From Pseudomonas sp. MF4836 (GTDB lineage Bacteria > Pseudomonadota > Gammaproteobacteria > Pseudomonadales > Pseudomonadaceae), in assembly GCF_002018875.1 (NCBI RefSeq), contig NZ_MVOL01000019.1, forward strand, positions 44,993 to 108,992: a DNA stretch of 64,000 nt, in the 5' to 3' direction. The notes beneath the pieces were generated by a model. That model was not told the DNA's origin. It did no database searches and saw only the letters and a program-made list of their open reading frames with translations. This document shows, in pieces, positions 20,115 to 29,741 of the stretch. Every line of letters starts with the position of its first letter. The first letter of the stretch is position 1. Position numbers and translations under genes: made by a program.

Positions 20115-21317
20115 TCAGCGCTGCGCGGTCTTGCCGATGGCAGCGCTGTTGTCGTGGATCAGGCGCGCGATCATGGCGTCGGCTTCGCCCAACTGGCGGT
20201 CGTAGACGTTGGTGCTGAACGAGGCTTTTTGCGGGGGTTGCTGGGCCAGTACCGGGCCGCTCTGGTCATGCAGATTGACGTTGACCAGGGTCGACAGGCC
20301 GACCCGCAGTGGGTGCTGCGCCAGCTCTTCGGCATTGATGTGGATGCGCACAGGCACTCGCTGCACGATCTTGATCCAGTTACCGGTGGCGTTCTGCGCC
20401 GGGAGCAAGGCAAAGGCACTGCCGGTGCCGGCCCCCAGGCTGTCGATGGTGCCGCTGTATTTGACGTCGCTGCCGTAGAGGTCGGCTTCGATATCCACCG
20501 GCTGGCCAATGCGCATGTCACGCAGCTGGGTTTCCTTGAAGTTGGCGTCGATCCACAGCTGATTCAGCGGGATGACCGCCATCAACGCGGTGCCGGGCTG
20601 GACCCGCTGCCCCAGCTGCACAGTGCGCTTGGCCACATAACCGGTGACCGGTGCAATCAGCGTGCTGCGGGCGTTGGTCAGGTAGGCCTGGCGCAACTGG
20701 GCGGCGGCGGACTGCACGTCCGGGTGCGACGAAACCACGGTGTCGTCCACCAGGGCATTGGTGGTGTTGAGTTGTTGCTGGGCGTTGGCCAGGGCGTTTT
20801 GCGCCGAGGTCAGGTCATCCCGGGCGTGGGACAGCTCTTCCTGGGAAATCGCCCCGCTGGCGGCCAGGTTTTTCCGGCGATTGAAGTTGTCCTGGGCTTT
20901 TTGCACCTCGGCTTTCTGCGCCGCCACCTGGGCTTTCATGCCGTCGACATTGCTGTACAAGCCGCGCACCTGACGCACAGTGCGAGCCAGGTTGGCCTGG
21001 GCGCTTTGCAGCCCGACCTGGGCATCGTTGGGGTCGAAGTTGATCAGCACCTGGCCTTCATGCACCAGGTCGCCATCGTCGGCACCGATGCTGACCACGG
21101 TGCCGGTCACCAGCGGCGTGATTTCCACCACGTTGCCGTTGACGTAGGCGTCGTCGGTGCTTTCATTCCAGCGCCCGTACAGCTCGTGCCAGGCGAAAAC
21201 GCCGATGCCGCCGAGGATCACAATCAGCGCCAGGATCAGCAGCATGATTTTGCGCTTGCGCGGATTGCTCGTGTCCGGGGTGTTTTCGGATGTTTGGTTA
21301 GTCTCGGCAGTGGCCAT
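20115..21317 (-). CDS. HlyD/EmrA-type membrane fusion protein
   Basis: 400 residues. A cytoplasmic tail (1-23) is followed by one membrane segment (IMLLILALIVILGGIGVFAWHELY), a biotinyl-lipoyl half motif (TDDAYVNGNVVEITPLVTGTVVSIGADDGDLVHEGQVLINFD), a long alpha-helical hairpin (about 90-190) and the second half motif near LIAPVTGYVAKRTVQLGQRVQPG. This is the periplasmic adaptor between the MFS pump and the outer-membrane channel. It is 14 bases downstream of the outer-membrane factor gene. Confidence 0.94.
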   Translation of the reverse strand: MATAETNQTSENTPDTSNPRKRKIMLLILALIVILGGIGVFAWHELYGRWNESTDDAYVNGNVVEITPLVTGTVVSIGADDGDLVHEGQVLINFDPNDAQVGLQSAQANLARTVRQVRGLYSNVDGMKAQVAAQKAEVQKAQDNFNRRKNLAASGAISQEELSHARDDLTSAQNALANAQQQLNTTNALVDDTVVSSHPDVQSAAAQLRQAYLTNARSTLIAPVTGYVAKRTVQLGQRVQPGTALMAVIPLNQLWIDANFKETQLRDMRIGQPVDIEADLYGSDVKYSGTIDSLGAGTGSAFALLPAQNATGNWIKIVQRVPVRIHINAEELAQHPLRVGLSTLVNVNLHDQSGPVLAQQPPQKASFSTNVYDRQLGEADAMIARLIHDNSAAIGKTAQR

Positions 21318-21331
21318 GACAAGTCCTCGAA

Positions 21332-22801
21332 TTATTTAGTCTGCGTGGCGGGGGTCGGGGTGGCCGAAGCCAGGTTGCCGGCCTCGAAGCCGCCCCCCAA
21401 CGCCTGCATCAATTGAATCGACAGGTCGATCTGCTCGGCATTCAGGGTCGCCAGCTGACGCTGGGCCTGCAGCAATTGCTGCTCGATGCTGAGCACGTCC
21501 AGGTAGTTACCGATGCCGGAACCGAAACGCTGGACCACGGTGTTGTAGGACTCCTGGGCAATATCGGTGGCATGCTGCTGCGCGGCGATCTGCCGGCCGA
21601 TATCGCGCAACTGGGAAATGCTGTCGCTGACATCCCCCAGGGCAGTCACCAGGCTTTTGTTGTACTGGGCCACCGCCAGGTCGTAGTCGGCATCCCGCGC
21701 GTCGAGGTCGGCGCGCAAGCGGCCGCCGTCGAAAATCGGCAGCGAAATCGTCGGCGCAATGTTGAAGAAACGGCTGGCGGAACCGAACATCGCATCCCCC
21801 AGCAAGGCCTGGGTACCGGCGGCGGCACTGAGGTTGAGGTTGGGGTAGAAGCGGGTCTTGCCGGCGTCGATGCTCCTGCCTGCGGCCTCTACCCGCCAGC
21901 GGGCGGCGATCAGGTCCGGGCGACGGCCCAGCAGCTCGGCGGGCAAGGTGGAGGGCAAGGCCACGGCGCTGGCCTGCAAGACCTTGGGCCGGGCGATTTC
22001 ATTGCCCCGGTCCGGGCCTTTGCCGAGCAGCACGGCCAGGGCGATCTTAGCGCTTTGCAGTTTTTTCTCGGCATCGATCAGGGTGGCCTGGGAGCTGGCC
22101 TCGAGGCTTTCGGTCTGCTGGTACTGATACTGGCTGTCGATGCCGGAGCTGAGGCGCTTCTGGCTCAGGTCGAGCATCTGTCGGGTGCGCTTGAGGTCGT
22201 CATTGGCCAGGTCGTGGACAATGTGCGCCTGGCCCAGGTCGCTGTAGGCCCGTGCCACGTCGGCGGCCAAGGTCAGTTGCGCAGCCTGGCGATCGACTTC
22301 TGCAGCGCGGGCCTGACCCAGCGCAGCTTCCCAGGTGGCACGCTGGCCACCCCAGAGGTCGAAGTTGTAATTGAAATTCAGCCCCAGGCTGCGCACCGTG
22401 CTGTAGGTCCCGCCCTGCCCGCTCGGGTCCTGGTCGCGGGCCAGGCGCGAACGGCTGACACTGCCGCTGGCATCCAGGGTCGGCATGCGCGAAGCATCGG
22501 CGGCATAGGCCGCGGCGCTGGCCTGATGGGCCCGGGCGCTGGCGATCTGCATATCCGGGCTGTCATGCAGGGCTTCCTGGATCAGGCCGTCGAGCTGTGG
22601 GTCGCCCAGGCTTTTCCACCAGTCATTCTTTGGCCAGGCCGCTGGCGACAGGGTCACGCCCGTGAGGGACTGCCCGGCCTTGAGGCTCTTGGCATCAAGG
22701 CTCACGCCTTCGGTATCGAGGCCGCTGTAGCTGGCACAGCCGGCCATGCTCATGGCCAGCAGCACCAGGCTGACGCGGTTACGCAAGGTTTTACTGCTCA
22801 T
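21332..22801 (-). CDS. Outer-membrane efflux lipoprotein, NodT/OprM family
   Basis: 489 residues. Lipoprotein signal peptide with lipobox MAGC, so Cys22 is the probable lipidated residue. Two internal repeats of the TolC-like outer-membrane efflux domain follow (about 60-265 and 285-470; for example YNFDLWGGQRATWEAALGQARAAEVDRQ and LDARDADYDLAVAQYNKSLVTALGDV). Its ATG overlaps the MarR stop codon by 4 bases, so the regulator and pump are one operon. Confidence 0.94.
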   Translation of the reverse strand: MSSKTLRNRVSLVLLAMSMAGCASYSGLDTEGVSLDAKSLKAGQSLTGVTLSPAAWPKNDWWKSLGDPQLDGLIQEALHDSPDMQIASARAHQASAAAYAADASRMPTLDASGSVSRSRLARDQDPSGQGGTYSTVRSLGLNFNYNFDLWGGQRATWEAALGQARAAEVDRQAAQLTLAADVARAYSDLGQAHIVHDLANDDLKRTRQMLDLSQKRLSSGIDSQYQYQQTESLEASSQATLIDAEKKLQSAKIALAVLLGKGPDRGNEIARPKVLQASAVALPSTLPAELLGRRPDLIAARWRVEAAGRSIDAGKTRFYPNLNLSAAAGTQALLGDAMFGSASRFFNIAPTISLPIFDGGRLRADLDARDADYDLAVAQYNKSLVTALGDVSDSISQLRDIGRQIAAQQHATDIAQESYNTVVQRFGSGIGNYLDVLSIEQQLLQAQRQLATLNAEQIDLSIQLMQALGGGFEAGNLASATPTPATQTK

Positions 22802-23271
22802 TTATCACCTACCCGCAACACGGTGATCGGGTCACCGGCTGCCAGCAAAATTTTCTTGAGGATCTGTTCCAGGGTTTCCAGCTCTTGCGGGCTGATGGCG
22901 CCCGCCAGTTGATTCATGGCCTGCGCGCCGATGTGGGGCAAACGGTCCGCGAGTTTCTGGCCTTCTTCGGTGAGCACCAGTTGCACCTGGCGCCGATCGC
23001 CTTCGGAACGCCGACGGGCGAGGAAATCCTTCTGCTCCAGGCGGTCGAGCATGCGCGTCATCGATCCGCTGTCCAGGGACAGGTGGCGGCACAGCTCGGC
23101 CGGGGTGTCGACGCCGAACTGGGCCATGATGATCAGCACCTTGAACTGCGCCGCCGTGATGCCGTGGGGCTCCATATGGGTGTCGATGATCCGGTCCTTG
23201 AGCAACGCAGCGCGCCCGAGCAGAAGGCCCAGGTGGCAGTTTTGGAAGTTGTCCGGCGTGTAATGTTTCAT
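22798..23271 (-). CDS. MarR-family repressor of the efflux operon
   Basis: 157 residues from MKHYTPDNFQNCHLGLLLGRAALL at 23271, chosen because GGGTGG precedes it; an ATG at 23283 would place the ribosome binding site in the operator. Winged-helix core: TPAELCRHLSLDSGSMTRMLDRLEQKDFLARRRSEGDRRQVQLVLTEEG (about 55-105), with the DxR wing. Two identical palindromes lie directly upstream, which suggests autorepression of the whole operon, relieved by a ligand. Confidence 0.92.
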   Translation of the reverse strand: MKHYTPDNFQNCHLGLLLGRAALLKDRIIDTHMEPHGITAAQFKVLIIMAQFGVDTPAELCRHLSLDSGSMTRMLDRLEQKDFLARRRSEGDRRQVQLVLTEEGQKLADRLPHIGAQAMNQLAGAISPQELETLEQILKKILLAAGDPITVLRVGDK

Positions 23272-23286
23272 CTGACCACCCATTAG

Positions 23287-23298
23287 CTGCCTAGGCAG
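23287..23298. promoter_or_regulatory. MarR operator palindrome, copy 1
   Basis: Perfect 12-base palindrome CTGCCTAGGCAG, 16 bases from the chosen MarR start. Same sequence as copy 2. Confidence 0.75.
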
Positions 23299-23319
23299 GG
23301 AAAGTATGTCGAGATGTTA

Positions 23320-23331
23320 CTGCCTAGGCAG
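23320..23331. promoter_or_regulatory. MarR operator palindrome, copy 2
   Basis: Second exact copy of CTGCCTAGGCAG, 33 bases from copy 1 centre to centre, about three helical turns, so both face the same side of the DNA. Confidence 0.75.
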
Positions 23332-23441
23332 CGAATGTCAAAGCAATAATTAGCATGCTTTGTATTTGGCTGGATAAACGGCATCGGGCGCGGCGTTGGC
23401 CGCGGCGAGGGGTCAGGTGTTCAGGAGATGTTCGTGAGGCC

Positions 23442-23595
23442 GGTAGCTGCTGCCGAGCCTGCGAGGCTGCGCTGGCCCGATCAGGCGCCGTGGGGGTGTC
23501 AGGTGTTCGGACGGTGTCCGTAAGGGACAGCGTCCGAACGCGGCCAGAGCCTGCGGCAGCGGCTACAAACCTTTACCGCGAGGCTGCGCTGGCCC
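23442..23595. repeat. REP-like intergenic repeat cluster
   Basis: An 18-base direct repeat GCGAGGCTGCGCTGGCCC occurs at 23461-23478 and 23578-23595. A near-inverted pair GTAGCTGCTGCCG (from 23442) and CGGCAGCGGCTAC (from 23553) flanks it, and a hairpin GTTCGGACG (23505-23513)/CGTCCGAAC (23531-23539), with inner TGTCC/GGACA, sits in the middle. This resembles the short GC-rich repeats scattered between genes in Pseudomonas genomes. No coding potential was found between 23332 and 23629. Confidence 0.6.
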
Positions 23596-23629
23596 CTCAG
23601 GCACCACGGAGGCAGCAGCTACCGCTGCC

Positions 23630-26600
23630 TCAAAAATCGCGCTTATAGAAAATATCCAGGGAACTGGCCACGCCACTGGCCGCTTCCAGGTACACCTTTT
23701 TGCTCAACTTGTAGCGCAAGGCGATGGTGTTGGCCGGTTCGAACACGCCGACGCCGTAGCGCAGGCTGAGTTTCTCCGAGATATTGCCGCTGGCGACCAC
23801 CGCCGTGTTGGTGCCGCTGCCCTGAGTGTCGAGCTGGAAGTCCTGGATCCCGAGGTTTTTCGCCAGGCTGCCGGTGAAGTTGGAACTGCCCATCAACCCC
23901 AGCCCCAGCGCCGCCTGGGCCAGCATGTTGTTGTCCTCGCCGGTGGAACTCAGCGGCCGCCCCAGCACCAGGTAGGACAGCGCCTGCTCCTGGCTCATGG
24001 CCGGTTCGGAGAAGATCTGCGTCACCGGCTGTTCGGCGCTGCCGCTCAGGCGGATCCCGGCGATCACGTCGTCGGTCTGGCGGATCGCTTCAATGTCCAG
24101 GTACGGCTGATCGATGGGCCCGGCGAACAACAGCCGCGCGCGACGCACGGTCAGGCGCTGGCCATAGGCCCGGTAGCGCCCGTCGTTGAGCCACAGCTCA
24201 CCACGGGTGTCCATGTTGTCACCGATATGCACATGCCCCTGCAGGTTGGCGGTCAGGCCGAAACCGGCAAAGCTGAGCTTGTCTTCGCCCACCACCACAT
24301 CGACGTCCATCGCCATGGCCATCGGCGGTTTACCCTCGGCGGTCTGCTGCCCGATGATCACCGTGTCGTCCGAAACCTTGACCGTCGACGGCGGCAACTC
24401 GCGCACCTTGATCTCGCCCTTGGGCACATGGACCTTGCCGGCAATCGCCAGTTTGTCGCCCTGCATGGAGATTTTCAGGTCCGGCGCCACTTCCAGCACC
24501 GCGTAGGGCTCGACGGTTACCGGCAACTGCGAGCCCTTGAGATTCAGGTCCACCGCCAGCGCCTGACCCCAGGCGACTGTGCCAGTGAGGCTGCCCTGCC
24601 CGGCCTTGCCGCTTTTCCAGGCGCCATTGAGTTGCACGCTCTCACCGGCGATCTGCGCCTGCAGTTGCAAATCCTCAAGACTGATCGGCAGCTCGGAACC
24701 GGAAACCTCGCCACCACTGAGCGTCAGGTTGCCATTGACCTGAGGCGCCAACAGCCCGCCCGACAGGCGTCCGCTGCCATTGAGGTTGCCCGCCAGCTTC
24801 TCGACCATCGGCACAAACGGCCGCACCACCGCCAGGTCCAGGCCGCTCAAGCGGAAGTCCCCGGACAGCGCCTTGTTTTTCGCCAGGGGATTGATCTGCG
24901 CCTGCACCAGCAACTCGCCAAGCTTGCCACCGGCGAACTCGAGACGGGTGTCGATGCGCTTGGGGTTGAGCGTGGTGTTGAGTTTCAGGGCCTGGTACGG
25001 GAAGTCCAGCCACTGATCCTTTTCCTTGATGCGCAAGGTGCCACCGCTGGCGTCCACCAGTATCTGGCCTTTGGGCCCGCTGGCGGGCACGTCCAGTTGC
25101 AGGTCGGCATTGAGCTGGCCCTTCCAGGCAAAATCCTTGGGCAGCCACTGCGCGAGGCTGTCGAGGGGGAATTGCTTGAGGTGATAGCGCAGCTTGGGCT
25201 CAGGCATCAGGCGTTGATCCTCGCCGCACAGGCTGGCCGCGCCGGAAGCCCAGCAATGGGCGCCGAAGTTGAGCTTGCCGTCGGCCAGGTACTCCAGTTT
25301 CGCCGGGGCTTGCAGCTTCCAGTCCTGGCCACCGCTCTGGATCTCGCCGCTGGCCAGGCGTCCGCGCCAGTTGCCTTGATTAAGGACGCCATCCAGACCC
25401 AGGGCCAGTTTCAGCAGCGGGCCTTGCAGGTCCAGTTGCAGCTTCTGGTTTTTGATATCGCCCTGGCCGGCCAGGGCCAGGGTGCCCAGCTGGGTATCTC
25501 CGACCTGGATCCCGCTGCCCTTGAGGTCGAGGCGGGCCTTTTGCGCGCTGTCGAGATTCGCGGCAACCACCAGGTTTTGCAGGCGGTTATCGACAAACGC
25601 CAACTGCTGGCCTTGCAGGTCGAGCTTGCCCTGGGGCGCATTCAAGGTCCCGGCCAGGTCGAGGCGACCATTGGCCTGGCCGCGCAACTGCGGCCACAGC
25701 TGGCCCAGGCGCGGCAGCTTGATATCCAATTGCCCGGCAAGTTTCTGCTGCAGGCTGCCGGAGCCATTGATGCGGTTATCCCCCAGGCGGATATCGAGGG
25801 TGCTCAGGGTCCACTGCTGCCCCTGGCCATCGGCCTTGGCCTGCAACACCGCAGGTTGGCCACGCAGCTTGCCCTTGAGGTCGAGGTCGGCATTGAGCTT
25901 GAGCTGTTCGTTCTTCAATTGCCCCTGGCTGCGCAACGGACCCGCGAGCGTGCCCGGCAGCTCCGCCAGCCAGTACGCCGGGTTGATCGCCGACAACTGC
26001 AGCGCCGTGTCCCAGGCGATGCCGTCGGCAAATTGCAGTTTCAGGTGGCCCTCGGCCTTGCCCTGCCCGGCCGCCAGCTTGAATTCAGGGAGAAAGATCT
26101 GGGTCAGGTCACCACTGAACGGGCTGCCGAGGCTGAAGGCACCGGCCGGCCCATCGAGGTCGCCCTGGAAGTTGCCCAGGTAATGGCCGTCGCGGTACGA
26201 CACTTCGGCATTGAAGGTGCGCACCGCCACCGCGGGCTCGTCGATCACCGGGTACAGGCGATGCCAGGGGAAATCCAGCCAGGCGACCTTGCCCTCGGCG
26301 CTGAAGCCTTCACTCCAATCCAGTGCGCCGGTCAACTTGAGGCTTTGCTTGTCGTTGGCGGTCAGGTCCAGGGCGGCGATCTGCGCACCGTTGGCGTCAA
26401 CCTTGCCGGTCAGCGCCAGGGCCACCGGGCCCTGCTCGGCCGGCAGGCTGGCGCTGCCCTGCAATTGATAGCCGTGTTTCAGGTCGCCCTGGCCGGTCAG
26501 CAGCAACTGATTGAGCATCAGGGTATCCGGCAGCTCGGCGCTGGCCTTGAAAGCATCGGCAGTAATACGGACCTGGGCCGGCAGGTTCTCCACCAGCGGT

Positions 26601-27301
26601 TGCAGTTCGCCGCTGAGCTGGCCCTGCAAATAACCGCTGCTGTCGGCGTGCAAGGTCAGGGTCTTGAGCAGGTCGCCTTCGACCTTCAGCGCCAACGCCC
26701 AGGGCTCATTGCCCGGCGCCGGCAGGGTCAGGTTGCCGCTGGCCTGCAGGGGCCAGTTGCCGCTGGGGTGCAGCAGCCCGGCCAGGTTCAGGCTCAGGTC
26801 GTCGCGCTGCAGCTGCAGTGAGTCGATCTGCAAGCCCTGGGCGGTCCATTGCGCAGCCAGTTGCAGGCCTTTGAGTTGCTCGCTGCCGTTAAACAGCAGG
26901 TTGCCGACCCGCACCTGACCCAGCTCGATCGCCAGCGGCAATTGCAGGTCCGGCAGGCTGATGGGGCCGCTGTTGTCGTCGCTGCCCGGGGGGAATTGCA
27001 GACTGACCTGCTCCACATCCAACTGCTCGATGCACAGGGTCATGCGCAGCAGGCACGATGGCGACCAGGCAAACTTCGGCGCCACCAGCTCGACCCGGCT
27101 GCTGCCTTGCTCCCACAGCAGGTGATCGGCGCTCCACTGGCCAGCCAACTGCCCGGCAAAATTTTCCACGCTCAAGCCCGGTACCCGGCCCAGGGCCCAG
27201 CGGCTGCCGGCCTGAGTACCTACTAGCAAGGCCACACTCACCACCAGCAGCAACAGCAGCGCCACCATTGCCAGCAGCGCTATTTTCAAACCACGCTTCA
27301 C
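23630..27301 (-). CDS. tamB: Translocation and assembly module protein TamB
   Basis: 1223 residues. A single N-terminal membrane anchor (ALLAMVALLLLLVVSVALLVG) is followed by a very long repetitive beta-rich periplasmic region with repeated GxLxLQG-like strands, and the conserved DUF490 C-terminus (about 880-1223; GELWLNDGRYRAYGQRLTVRRARLLFAGPIDQPYLDIEAIR). Such proteins form a lipid-conducting or beta-barrel-assisting bridge from inner to outer membrane. The ATG overlaps the tamA stop by 4 bases, the usual tamA-tamB pairing. Confidence 0.95.
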   Translation of the reverse strand: MKRGLKIALLAMVALLLLLVVSVALLVGTQAGSRWALGRVPGLSVENFAGQLAGQWSADHLLWEQGSSRVELVAPKFAWSPSCLLRMTLCIEQLDVEQVSLQFPPGSDDNSGPISLPDLQLPLAIELGQVRVGNLLFNGSEQLKGLQLAAQWTAQGLQIDSLQLQRDDLSLNLAGLLHPSGNWPLQASGNLTLPAPGNEPWALALKVEGDLLKTLTLHADSSGYLQGQLSGELQPLVENLPAQVRITADAFKASAELPDTLMLNQLLLTGQGDLKHGYQLQGSASLPAEQGPVALALTGKVDANGAQIAALDLTANDKQSLKLTGALDWSEGFSAEGKVAWLDFPWHRLYPVIDEPAVAVRTFNAEVSYRDGHYLGNFQGDLDGPAGAFSLGSPFSGDLTQIFLPEFKLAAGQGKAEGHLKLQFADGIAWDTALQLSAINPAYWLAELPGTLAGPLRSQGQLKNEQLKLNADLDLKGKLRGQPAVLQAKADGQGQQWTLSTLDIRLGDNRINGSGSLQQKLAGQLDIKLPRLGQLWPQLRGQANGRLDLAGTLNAPQGKLDLQGQQLAFVDNRLQNLVVAANLDSAQKARLDLKGSGIQVGDTQLGTLALAGQGDIKNQKLQLDLQGPLLKLALGLDGVLNQGNWRGRLASGEIQSGGQDWKLQAPAKLEYLADGKLNFGAHCWASGAASLCGEDQRLMPEPKLRYHLKQFPLDSLAQWLPKDFAWKGQLNADLQLDVPASGPKGQILVDASGGTLRIKEKDQWLDFPYQALKLNTTLNPKRIDTRLEFAGGKLGELLVQAQINPLAKNKALSGDFRLSGLDLAVVRPFVPMVEKLAGNLNGSGRLSGGLLAPQVNGNLTLSGGEVSGSELPISLEDLQLQAQIAGESVQLNGAWKSGKAGQGSLTGTVAWGQALAVDLNLKGSQLPVTVEPYAVLEVAPDLKISMQGDKLAIAGKVHVPKGEIKVRELPPSTVKVSDDTVIIGQQTAEGKPPMAMAMDVDVVVGEDKLSFAGFGLTANLQGHVHIGDNMDTRGELWLNDGRYRAYGQRLTVRRARLLFAGPIDQPYLDIEAIRQTDDVIAGIRLSGSAEQPVTQIFSEPAMSQEQALSYLVLGRPLSSTGEDNNMLAQAALGLGLMGSSNFTGSLAKNLGIQDFQLDTQGSGTNTAVVASGNISEKLSLRYGVGVFEPANTIALRYKLSKKVYLEAASGVASSLDIFYKRDF

Positions 27302-29025
27302 AGCTCCGGCCCCATGGAAAAGTGCAATCGAATACCACCGTCATCATTCAGCGCGTGGGCCAGGTCGAGGCGAATCGGCCCCACCGGTGACACCCAGCGC
27401 ACGCCAAGGCCGACCCCGGTCTTGAGGTTCGGCAGTTCGAGCTTATTGAAGGAGTTGCCCTGGTCGACGAAGGTCGCGATGCGCCACTTCTCGGCAATCG
27501 AATACTGATACTCGACACTGCCGGCCACCATGTAGCGACCACCGATACGGTCGCCGTCGGAGTTTTCCGGGGACAGGCTCTGATAGTCATAACCGCGAAC
27601 ACTTTGATCGCCACCGGCGAAGAAGCGCAGGGACGGCGGGATCGATTTATAACCGTTGGTGGCACTGCCACCGAACTGCACCCGCCCCAGGAAGCGGTGG
27701 TTATCCCAGACCGTGGTCAGCCCCTTGAGCAGCACCGTGCCGTACAGCAGGTTGGTGTCGGAGGCCAGGCCTTCCTTGGCCAGCTTGGTGTCGAATTGCA
27801 GGCGATAGCCGTTGTGCGGATCGATGCGGTTGTCACTGCGCAGGTAGGAATACGTCAGGCCGGGCATCAGCAGGTTGCTCAGGCCCGAGTCATCGCCCAG
27901 GCGATATTCTTCGCGCTGCCATTTCAACGACACCACGCGCTGCCAACCACTGGGCAGCTTGCTGTGCCATTCAGGGCCGATGGTCAGCAGTTTGCTGAGG
28001 GTGTCGGTGTTGGCGATTTCTTCATTCTGATAGCCACCGGCAAAACGCAGTTTGTCGGTGAGCGGTGGATCCAGCGGGATGTCGTACCACAGCCCGACGT
28101 TCTGCCGGGGCGCCGAAACCTCGGCCTCCCAGCCATAGCTGTGGCCCTGCGGATTGACCCAGTGCCGGGTCCAGTTGGCCTTGGCCCGAGGCCCGACGTC
28201 GGTGGAGAAACCCAGGCCCAGGCCCATGGTCCGGGGCTTGCGGGTTTCCAGCTGGACCGCCACCGGGATCACGTCGTTGGCCGCTGCCGTGGGCGCCGCG
28301 TCGACCCGCACGCCCTCGAAATAGCCACTCGATTGCAGCGCCTGGTTGAGTTCGGCAATCAGCTCGGAGTCATAGGGTGCACCGGCCTTGAACGGCACCA
28401 TGCGCTGCAGCAGCTCTTCATCGAACGGCGCATCGCCGGCGAAGCTGACCTTGCCCAACGCATAGCGCGGGCCGCTGTCGTACACCAGTTCGATATCCGC
28501 GACCCCAGCCTGGGGATCGACCGCCAGCCGCTGCCGGGTGAAACGCCCACTGAAAAAGCCATAGCGCGAGGCCTGATTCTGAATCAGGTGCTTGGCATCT
28601 TCGTAGTGACCGTGGTTGAGCACGGCCCCGGTTTTGAGCTGGTCGCTCTTGGGCACTCGGAAAGCCTTGAGGCTGGCAGCCGGGCCTTCGATACGCACGA
28701 TGACGTCGCGCAGGTGCACGGGTTCGCCGGGGTCGATATTCAATACCAGACGTGGCTTTTCGCCACCTTTGACGTCGCTGCTGATCTGCGGCTGATAGTA
28801 GCCAAGGGCCTGGGCGGCCTTGCGCGCCTGCTCCTCGGCGCCGCGACTGAAGCGCAGCAAGGCTTCTTCGTCACGGTCTCCGACACCGCCAATGTAGCCC
28901 TCCACATTGGCCTTCAACTCGTCATTGGCCGGTTTGACCCTGACATCCAGTTCGCTTTGCGCCAGCGCCGCACAGCTTGTAAACAGCAGCAACAGGCTGC
29001 TGGTGATTCTTCCAGGAAACTTCAT
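27298..29025 (-). CDS. tamA: Translocation and assembly module outer-membrane protein TamA
   Basis: 575 residues from the ATG at 29025 (MKFPGRITSSLLLLFTSCAALAQS), which gives a clean signal peptide; a GTG 18 bases upstream is less likely. Three POTRA-like domains (about 25-265) precede an Omp85-type 16-strand barrel (about 270-575) with the family motif FFAGGDQSVRGYDYQSLSP and the C-terminal IRLHFSMGPEL. It lies in the outer membrane and partners TamB. Confidence 0.95.
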   Translation of the reverse strand: MKFPGRITSSLLLLFTSCAALAQSELDVRVKPANDELKANVEGYIGGVGDRDEEALLRFSRGAEEQARKAAQALGYYQPQISSDVKGGEKPRLVLNIDPGEPVHLRDVIVRIEGPAASLKAFRVPKSDQLKTGAVLNHGHYEDAKHLIQNQASRYGFFSGRFTRQRLAVDPQAGVADIELVYDSGPRYALGKVSFAGDAPFDEELLQRMVPFKAGAPYDSELIAELNQALQSSGYFEGVRVDAAPTAAANDVIPVAVQLETRKPRTMGLGLGFSTDVGPRAKANWTRHWVNPQGHSYGWEAEVSAPRQNVGLWYDIPLDPPLTDKLRFAGGYQNEEIANTDTLSKLLTIGPEWHSKLPSGWQRVVSLKWQREEYRLGDDSGLSNLLMPGLTYSYLRSDNRIDPHNGYRLQFDTKLAKEGLASDTNLLYGTVLLKGLTTVWDNHRFLGRVQFGGSATNGYKSIPPSLRFFAGGDQSVRGYDYQSLSPENSDGDRIGGRYMVAGSVEYQYSIAEKWRIATFVDQGNSFNKLELPNLKTGVGLGVRWVSPVGPIRLDLAHALNDDGGIRLHFSMGPEL

Positions 29026-29057
29026 AGGCGCGGATGCTATCACGAGCTTGGGAGCGT

Positions 29058-29090
29058 GATAGAACCCACAGCCCCCGGAAAAGTTCTATC
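29058..29090. repeat. Inverted repeat between the acetyltransferase gene and tamA
   Basis: GATAGAAC (29058-29065) and GTTCTATC (29083-29090) form a perfect 8-base inverted repeat with a 17-base spacer. It may be a weak terminator of the acetyltransferase transcript or an operator for tamAB; the sequence does not decide. Confidence 0.45.
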
Positions 29091-29741
29091 TCAAGCTGTT
29101 GCGCTGTGTAACACCTGGGGATTGGCGTGAAAAAAAACGTGCTCGCGAATCGGCCCCACAGCGATTTCGCCGATCTCTTCATAACCCTGGCGCTTGTAGA
29201 ATTCCAGGTAGCGTGGGTTGCCGGTATCGAGCACCACGCCCTGGGAGTTTTCGTCCACCGCGCACCAGTTGTGCACGGCGGTCAGCAGTTGCTCGCCAAA
29301 GTGCTGGCCCTGGAATTGCGGGTGAATCCCCAGCAGCGGCAACACGTGCACCGCGTCGCTGGGCAAACAGGCGCTGACTGCTGCGTGGTAGTCCAGGTAA
29401 CGCCGGGTGCAGCGAAAGCCGGTGCTCAGCACCATGCGCAGGCGCCAGGCCCAGCTTTCGGTGATCCCCAGCCGGCGCTGGGGCGGTGCGATCAGGGCAA
29501 TGCCGATCAAGCGGTCGTTGACCAGCAGGCCGATGGCTGGCAGATCCTGCAGAAAATGCTGTTTGACCAGTTCCCGTACCGTGGCCCGCACGCGCTGCTC
29601 ATACCCCGGGCGCTCGGACTCGAACAGAAAACCGAAGGTCGGTTCATGCCGGTAGGCCTGGTACAACAGCGAACGCGCCTCCCGCGAGTAGCCGCTGTCG
29701 AGCATGTGGATATCGGCGATGGCAGTGGATGTTTCAGGCAT
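29091..29741 (-). CDS. GNAT-family N-acetyltransferase
   Basis: 216 residues. The acetyl-CoA binding motif A is visible as VHVLPLLGIHPQFQGQHFGEQLLTAVHNW (about 132-160), and motif B as VVLDTGNPRYLEFYKRQGYEEIG (about 168-192). N-terminal alpha1 region: SREARSLLYQAYRHEPTFGFLF. The substrate is unknown. It precedes tamA on the same strand and is divergent from xthA. Confidence 0.85.
   Translation of the reverse strand: MPETSTAIADIHMLDSGYSREARSLLYQAYRHEPTFGFLFESERPGYEQRVRATVRELVKQHFLQDLPAIGLLVNDRLIGIALIAPPQRRLGITESWAWRLRMVLSTGFRCTRRYLDYHAAVSACLPSDAVHVLPLLGIHPQFQGQHFGEQLLTAVHNWCAVDENSQGVVLDTGNPRYLEFYKRQGYEEIGEIAVGPIREHVFFHANPQVLHSATA

Noticed and set aside
24227..26821. 864-codon plus-strand frame opposite tamB
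   Set aside because: Antisense shadow rich in Arg, Gln and Leu without any recognisable domain; tamB is intact on the other strand.
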